Shown piece after piece: positions 19,468 through 28,074 of a stretch of DNA of 46,087 bases (the stretch's first letter is position 1; each line of letters opens with the position of its first letter). Source of the stretch: Halanaerobiaceae bacterium (GTDB taxonomy: Bacteria; Bacillota; Halanaerobiia; Halanaerobiales; Halarsenatibacteraceae); contig SLJX01000033.1 in the NCBI GenBank assembly GCA_007134885.1, forward strand, positions 1 to 46,087, read 5' to 3'. A model generated the notes under the pieces. The model did no database searches. It worked only from the letters and a program-made list of their open reading frames with translations, and was not told the DNA's origin. The translations under genes and the position numbers were made by a program.

Positions 19468-19495
19468 AAAACCCTTCTCCTCGGAGAGGGGTTTT
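19468..19495 (+). terminator. Intrinsic terminator after rpsI
   Basis: The arms AAAACCCTTCTC and GAGAGGGGTTTT pair around a CTCG loop, with one T-G pair; the 3' A/T part of the stem supplies the T-tract. It closes the ribosomal protein and ECF cluster. Confidence 0.85.
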
Positions 19496-19613
19496 GCTAT
19501 TGCGATAATTTATGGGCTCAAGAAGGAACCTCAGGCTTTTACTAGAACTATGTTAGTAGCGGAAAAGAGATTTAAGTTATTAACCGGAATTTAAGCTGGA
19601 AAGGAGGAATAAC

Positions 19614-20438
19614 ATGTTAAGGGGAGGCCTTTTTCCTCATCCACCGATTATTATTCCTGAAATTGGCGGTGAGCGGAGACGAAAAGCAACCGACACCATT
19701 TCGGCCTGCAAAAAGCTGGCCGGGATGTTTGTTGAACAGATGCCCGATCTAGTGATAGCTGTCGGTCCCCACGGCCCCACGGATCACAGCAGGATAACCA
19801 TCAGTGCAGCCCGGGATCACCGGGGTGATCTGGGATACTTCGGGGCTCCTGATATTAACTTTACCCTGGAGGGCTGCCCGGAAATGGCAGATAATATTGA
19901 GCAGGAGTTTGCTTCGGCAGACTGGCAGTTAAGACAGGTTAACCGCCAGAAGAGTGAAGCAGAACTGGACCACGGAATCATGGTACCTCTTTATTTTCTG
20001 GAGGAAGCGGGACTGGAGAGAGTTCCCTGGTTGATTTTAAATATGACCTTCTGGGAACCGCAAAAGTTATATAGTTTTGGAGAAAAACTGGCTAATTATG
20101 TTAAGGAAGAAACTGAGTTTGCCGATCCTGTATTTCTGGTCAGCGGCGATTTATCCCACCGCACCGAACCGGGAGCGCCAGGAGGTTATTCCCCGGCAGG
20201 AGAGGAATTTGACCGCCGTCTGATGGGCCTGCTGGCTGAAAATGACCTGGAAGCTGTTCTCAAGCTGGATCAACAATTAATCAAGGATGCGGGAGAATGC
20301 GGTTACCGTCCGCTGCTGATTGGGCTGGGTTTTTCTGAAAAGCTGGCAGGGAAAGGGGAACTTGATATTGAAGTCTTATCCTATGAGGCGCCATTTGGAG
20401 TTGGTTATGGCGTGGCCCAATTTAGAGATGGGAGGTAA
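19614..20438 (+). CDS. AmmeMemoRadiSam system, LigB/Memo-like protein
   Basis: 274 aa. Class III extradiol dioxygenase (LigB) fold, judged from the N-terminal LFPHPPIIIPEIGG (H9), VIAVGPHGPTDHSRI (H53, H58), a central LDHGIMVPLYFL and SGDLSHR. In this fold the histidines would hold a metal; activity of this subgroup is not established to my knowledge. In related Bacillota this domain is often fused to AMMECR1; here it is a separate gene two bases before it, with the radical SAM partner next. Shine-Dalgarno AAGGAGG precedes ATG 19614. Function as a set is unknown; modification of an RNA or protein has been a reasonable guess from the radical SAM partner. Confidence 0.88.
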   Translation: MLRGGLFPHPPIIIPEIGGERRRKATDTISACKKLAGMFVEQMPDLVIAVGPHGPTDHSRITISAARDHRGDLGYFGAPDINFTLEGCPEMADNIEQEFASADWQLRQVNRQKSEAELDHGIMVPLYFLEEAGLERVPWLILNMTFWEPQKLYSFGEKLANYVKEETEFADPVFLVSGDLSHRTEPGAPGGYSPAGEEFDRRLMGLLAENDLEAVLKLDQQLIKDAGECGYRPLLIGLGFSEKLAGKGELDIEVLSYEAPFGVGYGVAQFRDGR

Positions 20439-20440
20439 AT

Positions 20441-20983
20441 ATGCTGGACTTACCCTATAATCCCGCCCGGCTGGCCCGGGAGGTTCTGGAGGAATATTTT
20501 CTCAGGGGCGAGGTTGATTATCAGAAGCTGGAATTTGCCGGTGATATCCAGGCCGGCAGCTTTGTTTCCCTGAAAAATAGAGCTGATAACTCTTTAAGGG
20601 GCTGCATTGGTACAATTGAACCCTGCCAGGATACTCTGGCCCGGGAGGTGGCCTGCAATGCCCTTTCGGCAGCCCTGAAGGATCCCCGCTTTCCGGCTCT
20701 GACGGCTCAGGAACTGGAAGAGATTTATATTACCGTAGATGTTCTGGGCAGCCAGGAGAAGGTTGAAGACCGAGGAAAACTCAATCCCGAAGAGTTTGGT
20801 GTGGTGGTGGCTAAAGGAAATTGTCGGGGGGTACTACTGCCGGACCTGGAAGGGGTAGATTCTGGGGAGAGACAGCTGAGCATTGCAGCTCAAAAGGCTG
20901 GACTTTCTGCCAGGGAGATAGAACAGGGAGATTTCACCGTCTATCGGTTTCCGGTCAGCCGTTTTGAGGAGGAGCAGCAATGA
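20441..20983 (+). CDS. AmmeMemoRadiSam system protein A (AMMECR1 domain)
   Basis: 180 aa, a complete AMMECR1 domain. Hallmark motif LRGCIG at residues 52-57, followed by GTIEPCQDTL; later DPRFPALTAQELEEIYITVD and VVAKGNCRGVLLPDLEGVD, the expected C-terminal lobe. The family is conserved from bacteria to humans, with no proven catalytic activity known to me. It starts two bases after the LigB-like gene and overlaps the radical SAM gene by 4 bases, so these three are very probably one translational unit. Confidence 0.93.
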   Translation: MLDLPYNPARLAREVLEEYFLRGEVDYQKLEFAGDIQAGSFVSLKNRADNSLRGCIGTIEPCQDTLAREVACNALSAALKDPRFPALTAQELEEIYITVDVLGSQEKVEDRGKLNPEEFGVVVAKGNCRGVLLPDLEGVDSGERQLSIAAQKAGLSAREIEQGDFTVYRFPVSRFEEEQQ

Positions 20984-21987
20984 CCTTAAAAAAGAGCAAT
21001 CACAGCGGGTATCCAGCTCGTTATTATAGAAAAGAAGAGGACCTGGTTGTTTGTGAACTCTGTCCTCACTGCTGTCAGCTGACTGCAGGCGAGAGAGGCA
21101 GATGCCGGGCCAGAGAAAACCGGGAGGGGGAGCTCTTCTCCTTAAATTACGGAGAGGTAAGTTCACTGTCCCTGGATCCCATCGAGAAGAAGCCCCTCTA
21201 TCATTTTTTCCCCGGCCGGGAAACTCTCTCCCTGGGCACCTGGGGTTGCAATCTGGCCTGTGATTTCTGCCAGAACTGGAGAATAAGTCAGGGAGACCCT
21301 CCGGTGAGAAAATATAAACCCCGGGAAATAATAAAACTATGTCAGGAAAAGCCCCAGGAGATAATCTCCTTCACCTATTCCGAGCCACTGATCTGGTATG
21401 AATTTGTCCGGGAAACGGCCGAACTGGCCCGGGAAGAGAACTATAAAACTGTGCTGGTGAGCAATGGTTTTGTCAACCGGGAGCCGCTGGAGGAGCTGAT
21501 TCCCTTTATCTCGGCCTGTAATATAGATCTGAAATCCTTTCAGGATGATTTTTATCAAAGATTATGTCAGGGTCGGGTCGGACCGGTTAAACAGAATTTA
21601 AAGCGGCTTGCTGCTTCCGGGGTTCATCTGGAGGTAACCAGTTTGCTGGTTACCGGTGAAAACAGCTCACCGGAGGATGTTGGAGAACTGGCCGGTTTTC
21701 TGGCTGACTTAAATTCCGAAATACCCCTGCATCTTTCCCGGTATCATCCAGCCTATAAATCTGACAGGCCGGCCACCAACCTCCAGGTAATGGAGGAGGC
21801 CTATGAGACAGCCCGGTCCTATCTGGATTATGTATATCTGGGAAATGTGGCCGGGCCAGGCGGAAGGGATACCAGCTGTCCGGAGTGCGGCAGTCTGGTA
21901 ATCAAAAGAAGCGGTTTTTCCGGCAGTAGCAGGCTGCAGCAGGGCAGCTGCCCGGAATGCGGTCGAGAAATAGCCGGTAAATTTTAA
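20980..21987 (+). CDS. amrS: AmmeMemoRadiSam system radical SAM enzyme
   Basis: 335 aa. A cysteine-rich N-terminus (C25, C28, C31, C32, C42) comes first, then the radical SAM cluster motif C90-x3-C94-x2-C97 in WGCNLACDFCQNW. Further rSAM-typical parts are YSEPLIWYEF and VSNGFVNREPLEEL. The C-terminus has two CPEC pairs (zinc-ribbon-like) around residues 300-330. It resembles pyruvate formate-lyase activating enzymes, but the neighbours show that it belongs to the AmmeMemoRadiSam family. Substrate unknown. Its 3' end lies 23 bases before glmM. The symbol follows database usage and is only a family label. Confidence 0.92.
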   Translation: MTLKKSNHSGYPARYYRKEEDLVVCELCPHCCQLTAGERGRCRARENREGELFSLNYGEVSSLSLDPIEKKPLYHFFPGRETLSLGTWGCNLACDFCQNWRISQGDPPVRKYKPREIIKLCQEKPQEIISFTYSEPLIWYEFVRETAELAREENYKTVLVSNGFVNREPLEELIPFISACNIDLKSFQDDFYQRLCQGRVGPVKQNLKRLAASGVHLEVTSLLVTGENSSPEDVGELAGFLADLNSEIPLHLSRYHPAYKSDRPATNLQVMEEAYETARSYLDYVYLGNVAGPGGRDTSCPECGSLVIKRSGFSGSSRLQQGSCPECGREIAGKF

Positions 21988-22010
21988 TCAGAGAGAGGGG
22001 GTTGATATAA

Positions 22011-23357
22011 TTGGGAGATTTATTTGGAACTGATGGTGTGAGAGGTGTTGCCAATCAGGATCTAACTCCGGAGCTGGCCTTTAAACTGGGCCGGGCAGGC
22101 GCTTCGGTGCTTGAGGAAGAAGCCAGGTTCAGCTGCGGGGAAAAGGAAAAGGTTTTTATTGGCCGGGACACCAGAATTTCCGGCGATATGCTGGCTGCAG
22201 CTCTGGCAGCCGGGGTCAACTCGCTGGGAATTGATACGGTAGATCTGGAGGTTGTGCCAACTCCGACGGTCTCCTATCTGACCAGAAGCCGGCCGGTGAT
22301 TGGAGGTATAATGGTTTCTGCCTCCCATAATCCCATCCAGGATAACGGTATTAAGTTTTTTGGCTCCGGAGGGATGAAAATATCGGAGGAGATGGAAGAA
22401 GAAATTGAAACCAGGCTGGAGGCTGAGCTGGTCAGACCCACCCATGAAAAGGTGGGCCGCCAGCAGGAGGGCAGGTACTTAATTGAGTTTTATTTGAACA
22501 GTCTGCTGACCTCCTATACCGGTGATATTTCCGGTCTTTCTGTAGTACTGGACTGTTGCCATGGCGCCGCCCATAAGCTGGGTCCCCAAATCCTGAAAAG
22601 AGCCGGTTTGGAGAAGATTAAAGTTATCAATCATTCCGGCCAGGGTGAGCTGATCAATGTAGACTGTGGCTCTACCAATACCAGGGTGCTGAGGGAGACT
22701 GTGCTGGTCGAGGGAGCTGATCTGGGAATTGCTCTGGATGGTGACGCTGATCGGGTTATTCTGATTGATGAACAGGGCAGAGAGATTGACGGTGATTATA
22801 TCATGTATATCTGCGGCAGCCATCTCTCCCGCCGGGGGAGACTAAAGGGCAACCGGGTGGTGGCTACCCGCTACAGCAATCTAGGTCTGGCTGAAGCTCT
22901 GGAGAAGTCCGGAGTTGAGGTTATTTATGCTGACAATGGAGATAAATATGTGCTGGCCAGGATTCAGGAGCTAAATTTAAGTCTGGGAGGTGAGAAATCA
23001 GGACATATAATCTTTAAGGAACATAATGTTTCAGGGGATGGAATGCTGACAGCCCTTAAGATTATGGAGGTGATGGCCGAGACCGGCAAACCTCTGAGTA
23101 AGCTGGCAGAGGGCCTTAAGGAATGGCCCCAGCTTTTAAAAAATGTCAGGGTGGAAAATAAGGAGATGCTGGAAGGTAATTCCCGAATTTCTAGGATTGT
23201 TGCTGAAGGTGAAAGAGAACTTCAGGAGGGCAGGATTTTTGTCAGAGCTTCGGGCACCGAGCCGGTTATCAGGCTGATGCTGGAGGGTCGTGATAAAGCT
23301 CTGCTGGAAAAATGGGGAGAGCGAATTGCCGGGGTTGTTGGCGAGGAGCTTAACTAA
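22011..23357 (+). CDS. glmM: Phosphoglucosamine mutase
   Basis: 448 aa from TTG 22011. It converts glucosamine-6-phosphate to glucosamine-1-phosphate for peptidoglycan precursors. Active-site SASHNP at 103-108 (S105 is the expected phosphoserine), metal-binding DGDADR, sugar-specificity GEKSGHI and phosphate-binding RASGTEPVIRLM near the end. In many Bacillota glmM follows cdaA-cdaR; here the AmmeMemoRadiSam genes stand in that position. GAGGGGG before the start supports TTG. Confidence 0.97.
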   Translation: MGDLFGTDGVRGVANQDLTPELAFKLGRAGASVLEEEARFSCGEKEKVFIGRDTRISGDMLAAALAAGVNSLGIDTVDLEVVPTPTVSYLTRSRPVIGGIMVSASHNPIQDNGIKFFGSGGMKISEEMEEEIETRLEAELVRPTHEKVGRQQEGRYLIEFYLNSLLTSYTGDISGLSVVLDCCHGAAHKLGPQILKRAGLEKIKVINHSGQGELINVDCGSTNTRVLRETVLVEGADLGIALDGDADRVILIDEQGREIDGDYIMYICGSHLSRRGRLKGNRVVATRYSNLGLAEALEKSGVEVIYADNGDKYVLARIQELNLSLGGEKSGHIIFKEHNVSGDGMLTALKIMEVMAETGKPLSKLAEGLKEWPQLLKNVRVENKEMLEGNSRISRIVAEGERELQEGRIFVRASGTEPVIRLMLEGRDKALLEKWGERIAGVVGEELN

Positions 23358-23412
23358 ATTCTCTGGATTTCTAGTCTGTTATCAAATAGGACTTAAAATT
23401 GCTGGATAAAAT

Positions 23413-23466
23413 CAGGAGGTGATTACTGTAAATCTAAGGGCTGATACGGTGATTATCGGAAAGTAG
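23413..23466 (+). other. Strong Shine-Dalgarno followed by a very short open stretch in the glmM-glmS gap
   Basis: AGGAGGTGAT at 23413-23422 is a perfect anti-16S match. No usual start codon stands at the right distance: GTG 23419 lies inside the motif, and GTA at 23428 is not normally used. The frame reads VNLRADTVIIGK and stops at TAG 23464-23466. It may be the degraded start of a lost gene, or chance. Confidence 0.25.
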
Positions 23467-23530
23467 ACAGAAATTTTTCAGGACTCTAAAGACTCTGGAC
23501 GGGGGTTTTAAAGTTCCAGGATGGATCTGT

Positions 23531-23560
23531 TTGATAATCAAATTAACCTGGAGATTTAAA
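23531..23560 (+). promoter_or_regulatory. Possible promoter for the glmS ribozyme transcript
   Basis: TTGATA at 23531-23536 and TTTAAA at 23555-23560 are spaced by 18 bases, which would start RNA a few bases before the ribozyme cleavage site. The -10 is weak, and transcription from glmM could also cover the region. Confidence 0.35.
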
Positions 23561-23569
23561 TCGACAGTA

Positions 23570-23732
23570 TGATAGCGCCTGATCCTGTCAGGCACTTCTT
23601 GGGCAGGATGACGAGGAAGGGAGTTAATCGAATAATTCGGCGGATGCTCCCGGGCCTGAAGACCGGTCCTGAAACTGGCTGTTAAAACCTGGAGGTAACT
23701 GCAGGGACAGAGCGGCCGGGAGGTCTTCCAGA
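23570..23732 (+). ncRNA. glmS_ribozyme: glmS ribozyme (self-cleaving glucosamine-6-phosphate riboswitch)
   Basis: The conserved core blocks are present in order: A|GCGCC at 23574-23579 with cleavage expected between A23574 and G23575; the P1 arms GATCCTGTC and GGGCAGGATG; GACGAGG (23610-23616), GGGAG with ATCGAA, then TTCGGCGGATGCTCCCGG at 23636-23653; and the AAACCTGGAGGTAACTGCAGG block of P4 around 23685. A long-range P3 stem pairs CTGAAGACC (23656-23664) with GGTCTTCCAG (23722-23731). High glucosamine-6-phosphate makes the RNA cut itself, lowering GlmS. It lies directly upstream of glmS. Confidence 0.95.
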
Positions 23733-23782
23733 AAATCTTAAATGAATATTACGATTTCACTATATAAACTGGAGGACTGCAT

Positions 23783-25603
23783 ATGTGTGGAATAATTGGT
23801 TATGCCGGCAAAGCAGGGGCAGAGAAATTTCTGCTTCAGGGTTTAAAGAAACTGGAATATAGAGGTTATGATTCAGCTGGAATAGCAGTGCTGGATGAGG
23901 ATGAGATGCAGGTAGTTAAATGCCAGGGCACTCTGGATGAACTGGAAAATAGACTCCGGCAAAAAAGTCTTCGGGGTTATCTGGGAATAGGTCATACCCG
24001 CTGGGCCACCCATGGAGTTCCTTCCGATGACAATTCCCATCCCCACCAGGACTGCCAGGGACGCTTTGCCCTGGTCCATAACGGTATTATTGAAAATTAT
24101 CAGTCTCTCAAGGCCGAACTACAGGCAGCAGGTCACAGCTTCTGCTCTGAGACCGACACCGAGGTGCTGGTCCATCTGCTGGAGGAAGTTCATCAGGGTG
24201 ATATGATAGCGGCTCTGAGAGAACTGCAGGAAAAGCTGGCAGGATCCTATGCTCTGGCTGTGGTGGATAACAGGGAGCCGGAAAAGATTTATGCCCTCCG
24301 CCAGGCCAGTCCGCTGGTGATCGGACTGGGAGAGCAGGAGAATTATCTGGCTTCAGATATGCCGGCCCTGCTTAATGCTACCAGAAAGTTTCATATCCTG
24401 GAGGATGGCGAACTGGCAGTACTAAAGGAGGATGAAATCAGCATCTTTTCAGCCGCTGGTGAGGAAATCGAAGCTGATATTTTCCAGGCGGACTGGGATG
24501 CTGAAATGGTTAAAAAGCAGGGTTATGAACATTTTATGTTGAAGGAAATATATGAACAACCCACAGTGGTCCGCCGACTGCTGGCAGCTTATCTGGACCG
24601 GGACCAGGTTAAACTTCCTGAAGTAGCTGAGATCTGGGGTGATGAAATTGACCGGGTGCTGATTACCGCCTGCGGAACAGCCTATTATTCCGGACTGGTG
24701 GGGCGGCATATTCTGGAAGAGCTGGCCAATCTTCCGGTAGAGGTGGAAATTTCCTCCGAACTGAGATATAAAAAGAACTTTCTTGATGAAAATTCTTTGA
24801 CGCTGGTGATGAGTCAGTCTGGAGAGACCGCCGATACCCTGGCAGCCCTCAAGCTTGCCAGAAGCAGGGGCAGCCGGGTTCTGGCACTGACCAATACCAT
24901 TGGGAGCAGTATAGCGCGAGAGGCCGATGCCGTGGTTGATCTTAAAGCCGGACCGGAAATAGCAGTTGCTTCCACCAAGGCCTATTCAGCCATGCTGACA
25001 GCCCTATATCTTACCGGATTAAAACTGGGCGAGCTGCGGGCTACTCTGCCTGAGAGAGAACTTCTGACCTACCGCCGGGAACTTTTGAAGCTGCCGGAAA
25101 AAATCACGGCAGCTTTAAACCGGGTGGAGGACAGCTGCCGGGAGGCTGCTGATTATTTGAAAAATCACAGCAGCATGTTTTTTATCGGACGTAACCTGGA
25201 CTACAGCCTAGCTCTGGAAGGTGCTTTAAAATTAAAGGAGATATCCTATCTTCATGCTGAAGCCTATCCCGCCGGTGAGCTAAAGCATGGCACCCTGGCC
25301 CTGGTAGAGGAGGGTGTGCCGGTGATAGCAATCTTTACCCGCAGAGGTCTGGTCAGTAAAACTCTCAGCAATGTCAAGGAAGTAAAGGCCCGGGGCGGCA
25401 GGGTTATTGCCATTGCCACTGCCGGGACTATTGAAGATAAAGAAGAATTTGATCAATTTATTGAACTGCCTGCCTGCAATGAACTCTGGGCTGGTGTTTT
25501 AACAGTGCTGCCACTGCAGCTGCTGGCCTATCATACAGCCCATAATTTGAATTGCTCCATCGATAAACCCCGTAATCTGGCCAAAAGTGTGACGGTGGAG
25601 TAA
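23783..25603 (+). CDS. glmS: Glutamine-fructose-6-phosphate aminotransferase (isomerizing)
   Basis: 606 aa. It makes glucosamine-6-phosphate from fructose-6-phosphate and glutamine, the first step of amino-sugar synthesis. Begins MCGIIGYAGK, where C2 becomes the N-terminal nucleophile of the glutaminase domain (about 1-225), with HTRWATHG and HNGIIENY. Two SIS domains follow (ITACGTAYYSGLVGR, then SQSGETADTLAAL), and the C-terminus ends PRNLAKSVTVE. Shine-Dalgarno GGAGG before ATG 23783. Controlled by the ribozyme in its leader. acpS starts two bases after its stop. Confidence 0.98.
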   Translation: MCGIIGYAGKAGAEKFLLQGLKKLEYRGYDSAGIAVLDEDEMQVVKCQGTLDELENRLRQKSLRGYLGIGHTRWATHGVPSDDNSHPHQDCQGRFALVHNGIIENYQSLKAELQAAGHSFCSETDTEVLVHLLEEVHQGDMIAALRELQEKLAGSYALAVVDNREPEKIYALRQASPLVIGLGEQENYLASDMPALLNATRKFHILEDGELAVLKEDEISIFSAAGEEIEADIFQADWDAEMVKKQGYEHFMLKEIYEQPTVVRRLLAAYLDRDQVKLPEVAEIWGDEIDRVLITACGTAYYSGLVGRHILEELANLPVEVEISSELRYKKNFLDENSLTLVMSQSGETADTLAALKLARSRGSRVLALTNTIGSSIAREADAVVDLKAGPEIAVASTKAYSAMLTALYLTGLKLGELRATLPERELLTYRRELLKLPEKITAALNRVEDSCREAADYLKNHSSMFFIGRNLDYSLALEGALKLKEISYLHAEAYPAGELKHGTLALVEEGVPVIAIFTRRGLVSKTLSNVKEVKARGGRVIAIATAGTIEDKEEFDQFIELPACNELWAGVLTVLPLQLLAYHTAHNLNCSIDKPRNLAKSVTVE

Positions 25604-25605
25604 CC

Positions 25606-25989
25606 ATGATAATTGGTCACGGGGTGGATCTGGTTCGGGTCGAGAGAATTGCCGGGCTTCACCGGAGATTTGGCAGCAGATTTTTGCAGAGAATATATAC
25701 CGGAGAAGAGAGAGATTACTGTCTGAAACAGCCCATACCGGCTGAATCGCTGGCCAGCCGGTATGCCGCCAAAGAAGCGGTTTATAAAATTCTCCACCGG
25801 GAGCTTGAGTTTCTCTGCTGGCAGGAGATAGAAGTTGTAACAGACCGGACCGGTGCCCCGGATTTGAGGCTAAACAGGGGAGCCCGGCGGGCAGCTGAGA
25901 AACTGGGTATTACCTGCTGGCAGATAAGCTTAAGCCATGAAAGGAAATTTGCCCTGGCTTCAATCATTGCCGAAGGAAGGAGAAGATAA
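25606..25989 (+). CDS. acpS: Holo-[acyl-carrier-protein] synthase
   Basis: 127 aa. It transfers 4'-phosphopantetheine from CoA to acyl carrier protein. Motifs: GHGVDLVRVERI with D8, and ASRYAAKEAVYKIL with E57, which bind magnesium; the C-terminal ISLSHERKFALASII is also typical. It starts two bases after glmS and is followed two bases later by nnrED, the usual acpS-nnr pairing in Bacillota. Confidence 0.97.
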   Translation: MIIGHGVDLVRVERIAGLHRRFGSRFLQRIYTGEERDYCLKQPIPAESLASRYAAKEAVYKILHRELEFLCWQEIEVVTDRTGAPDLRLNRGARRAAEKLGITCWQISLSHERKFALASIIAEGRRR

Positions 25990-25991
25990 TA

Positions 25992-27539
25992 GTGCTGTTA
26001 CTGACTGCAGAACAGATGCAGCAGGCCGATGAAAAAGCTGTGGAACTGGGTATACCGGAAATCCTTCTGATGGAAACAGCCGGCCGGGCTGTGGCCAGCT
26101 GGCTGGAGGAACTGGCCCGGCCGGAAGCCTCTGAGGAGATTGTTATTCTTACAGGCAGCGGTAATAACGGAGGAGATGGACTGGTGGCAGCCCGCTATCT
26201 TGACCGCCGGGGGTATCAGGTAAGGGTGCTTATTCTGAAATCTCCGGAAGAGTTTACAGGAATAACGGCCCAAAATTACCGCTTCTGCCAGCTGGCCGGA
26301 ATTAGAATGCAGGAAATAGCCGAGCTGGAGCGGGAGGAGCTGCGGGAGCAGCTTGACCGGGCTGCCTATCTGGTCGATGCCCTGCTGGGTACCGGTATTA
26401 CCGGAGCAGCCCGGGAGCTGGCAGCCGAGGTGATAGAACTGACCAACAGCCAGACCCAGCCGGTTCTGGCTGTTGATGTTCCCTCAGGCTTAAATGTTAA
26501 CAGCGGAAAGGTCGAGGGTCCTGTGATAGAGGCAGACTGGACGGTGACCATGGCAAGCCTGAAGCTGGGTCAGATCCTCTACCCGGGACGGTCCTTCTGC
26601 GGTCAGATTCAGGTGGTTGATCTGGATTTTCCCCCTGAGGTTTATCAGGGACTTGAAGTTGAAAACTATATGCTGAATGAGGAAGAAGCCTCTCTGCTGC
26701 TGCCCCCAAGGCCAGAAACCGGACACAAGGGGAGCTTTGGCAGAATTCTGGTGGTTGCCGGCTCCCGGGGGATGTCAGGGGCAGCCCTGCTCTCGGGACT
26801 TTCAGCTCTGAGAAGTGGAGCCGGCCTGGTGGAACTGGCTGCTCCCCGGGCAGTGGTAAAAGCTGCCGCGGCTGGAGCACCCGAGCTGATAACCCGGGAA
26901 CTTCCTTCGGAGCAGGGCAGGCTGACCGGAGAAAGCTGCAGTAAAATTCTGGAAGCCGCTGCTAAAGCTGACGTGCTGCTGCTGGGCCCGGGATTGGGTC
27001 GGAGTCCGGAACTGGAAGAGCTGATTTGTCAGCTGCTCTCCTCCCTGGAAATTCCGGCAGTAATTGATGCTGATGGCTTAAATAATATCAGCTCTCTTAC
27101 TCTTCTGAAAGATTTTTCCCGGGAGCTGGCTGTCACCCCCCACCCGGGAGAAATGGCCAGACTTACCGGCTTTTCTCTGGAGGAGGTGTTGGCCAGAAGG
27201 CTGTCCCTTGCCCCGGACTTTGCCAGGGAAAATTCTCTCTCCCTGGTATTAAAGGGTGCAGATTCTCTGATAGCTCTGCCGGAGGGAGAGCTCTTTGTTA
27301 ATCCCACCGGCTGTGAGGCCATGGCAACTGCCGGCAGCGGAGATGTGCTGGCCGGAGTTATAGCTGCCCTGATAGCCCAGGGACTGTCGGCTGAGAAGGC
27401 GGCCTGCCTGGGAACCTATCTTCACGGTCGGGCCGGAGAGCTGGCAGGAGAGGATTTAAGCAGTTATTCTGTAATTGCCGGGGATATTTTGGATTATCTG
27501 CCGGAGGCCTTTATTTCTCTGGAACAGGTTTATCAGTAA
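25992..27539 (+). CDS. nnrED: Bifunctional NAD(P)H-hydrate epimerase and ADP-dependent NAD(P)H-hydrate dehydratase
   Basis: 515 aa from GTG 25992. It repairs hydrated NADH and NADPH. The N-terminal epimerase (YjeF_N, about 1-215) has LLMETAGRAVA and GSGNNGGDGLVAARYL (55-70). The C-terminal dehydratase kinase-like domain (about 225-510) has HKGSFGRILVVAGSRGMSGA, GPGLGRS, VIDADGLN, TPHPGEMARLTG and the ATP site AGSGDVLAGVIAALIAQG. Fusion of the two is standard in bacteria. Confidence 0.96.
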   Translation: MLLLTAEQMQQADEKAVELGIPEILLMETAGRAVASWLEELARPEASEEIVILTGSGNNGGDGLVAARYLDRRGYQVRVLILKSPEEFTGITAQNYRFCQLAGIRMQEIAELEREELREQLDRAAYLVDALLGTGITGAARELAAEVIELTNSQTQPVLAVDVPSGLNVNSGKVEGPVIEADWTVTMASLKLGQILYPGRSFCGQIQVVDLDFPPEVYQGLEVENYMLNEEEASLLLPPRPETGHKGSFGRILVVAGSRGMSGAALLSGLSALRSGAGLVELAAPRAVVKAAAAGAPELITRELPSEQGRLTGESCSKILEAAAKADVLLLGPGLGRSPELEELICQLLSSLEIPAVIDADGLNNISSLTLLKDFSRELAVTPHPGEMARLTGFSLEEVLARRLSLAPDFARENSLSLVLKGADSLIALPEGELFVNPTGCEAMATAGSGDVLAGVIAALIAQGLSAEKAACLGTYLHGRAGELAGEDLSSYSVIAGDILDYLPEAFISLEQVYQ

Positions 27540-27570
27540 AATAATAAAGCGATTTCAGGAGGCGAACAGG

Positions 27571-28017
27571 ATGAAGACAGCCCGGGATATTATGACCGGT
27601 GAAGTAATAACGGTAGATCCCGAAACCAGTGTCGAGGAGGCGGCAAAGCTGATGAGCGAGCACCGGATAAGCGGTCTCCCGGTAGTCAAGGATGGCAAAC
27701 TGGTGGGAATTGTTAGTGAAAAGGATTTGATTGTTAAGGATAAAAAGCTGCATTTTCCCGAGTATATAAATTTGATCGGGGGAATAATATATATTGAAAG
27801 TTACCGCAAATTTCGCGAGGAATTCAAAAAGTACATTGCCGTCAAGGTTGGAGAGCTGATGACTACCGAGGTGGAAACAATCGAACCTGATACCCCGGTT
27901 AATGAAATTGCCACCATGATGAGCAGAGAAGAGATTAACCGCCTGCCGGTTCTGGAGAATGGCAAACTGGTAGGGATAGTTACCCGGGCCGATCTGGTGA
28001 GGAATATGGCTGAGTAA
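27571..28017 (+). CDS. CBS domain pair protein
   Basis: 148 aa from ATG 27571, after AGGAGG (27557-27562); the open frame upstream overlaps nnrED and is not used. Two CBS domains: the first with ARDIMTGEVITVDPETSVEE (about 4-23) and HRISGLPVVKDGKLVGIVS; the second with VGELMTTEVETIEPDTPVNE and INRLPVLENGKLVGIVTRAD. CBS pairs sense adenosine nucleotides or SAM. There is no fused effector domain, so the ligand and target are unknown. Confidence 0.92.
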   Translation: MKTARDIMTGEVITVDPETSVEEAAKLMSEHRISGLPVVKDGKLVGIVSEKDLIVKDKKLHFPEYINLIGGIIYIESYRKFREEFKKYIAVKVGELMTTEVETIEPDTPVNEIATMMSREEINRLPVLENGKLVGIVTRADLVRNMAE

Positions 28018-28074
28018 CAGTTAATAAATGATCAGCTGACTGCGGGTAAGGCAGCAAGCTAAAGGAGACAGCAG

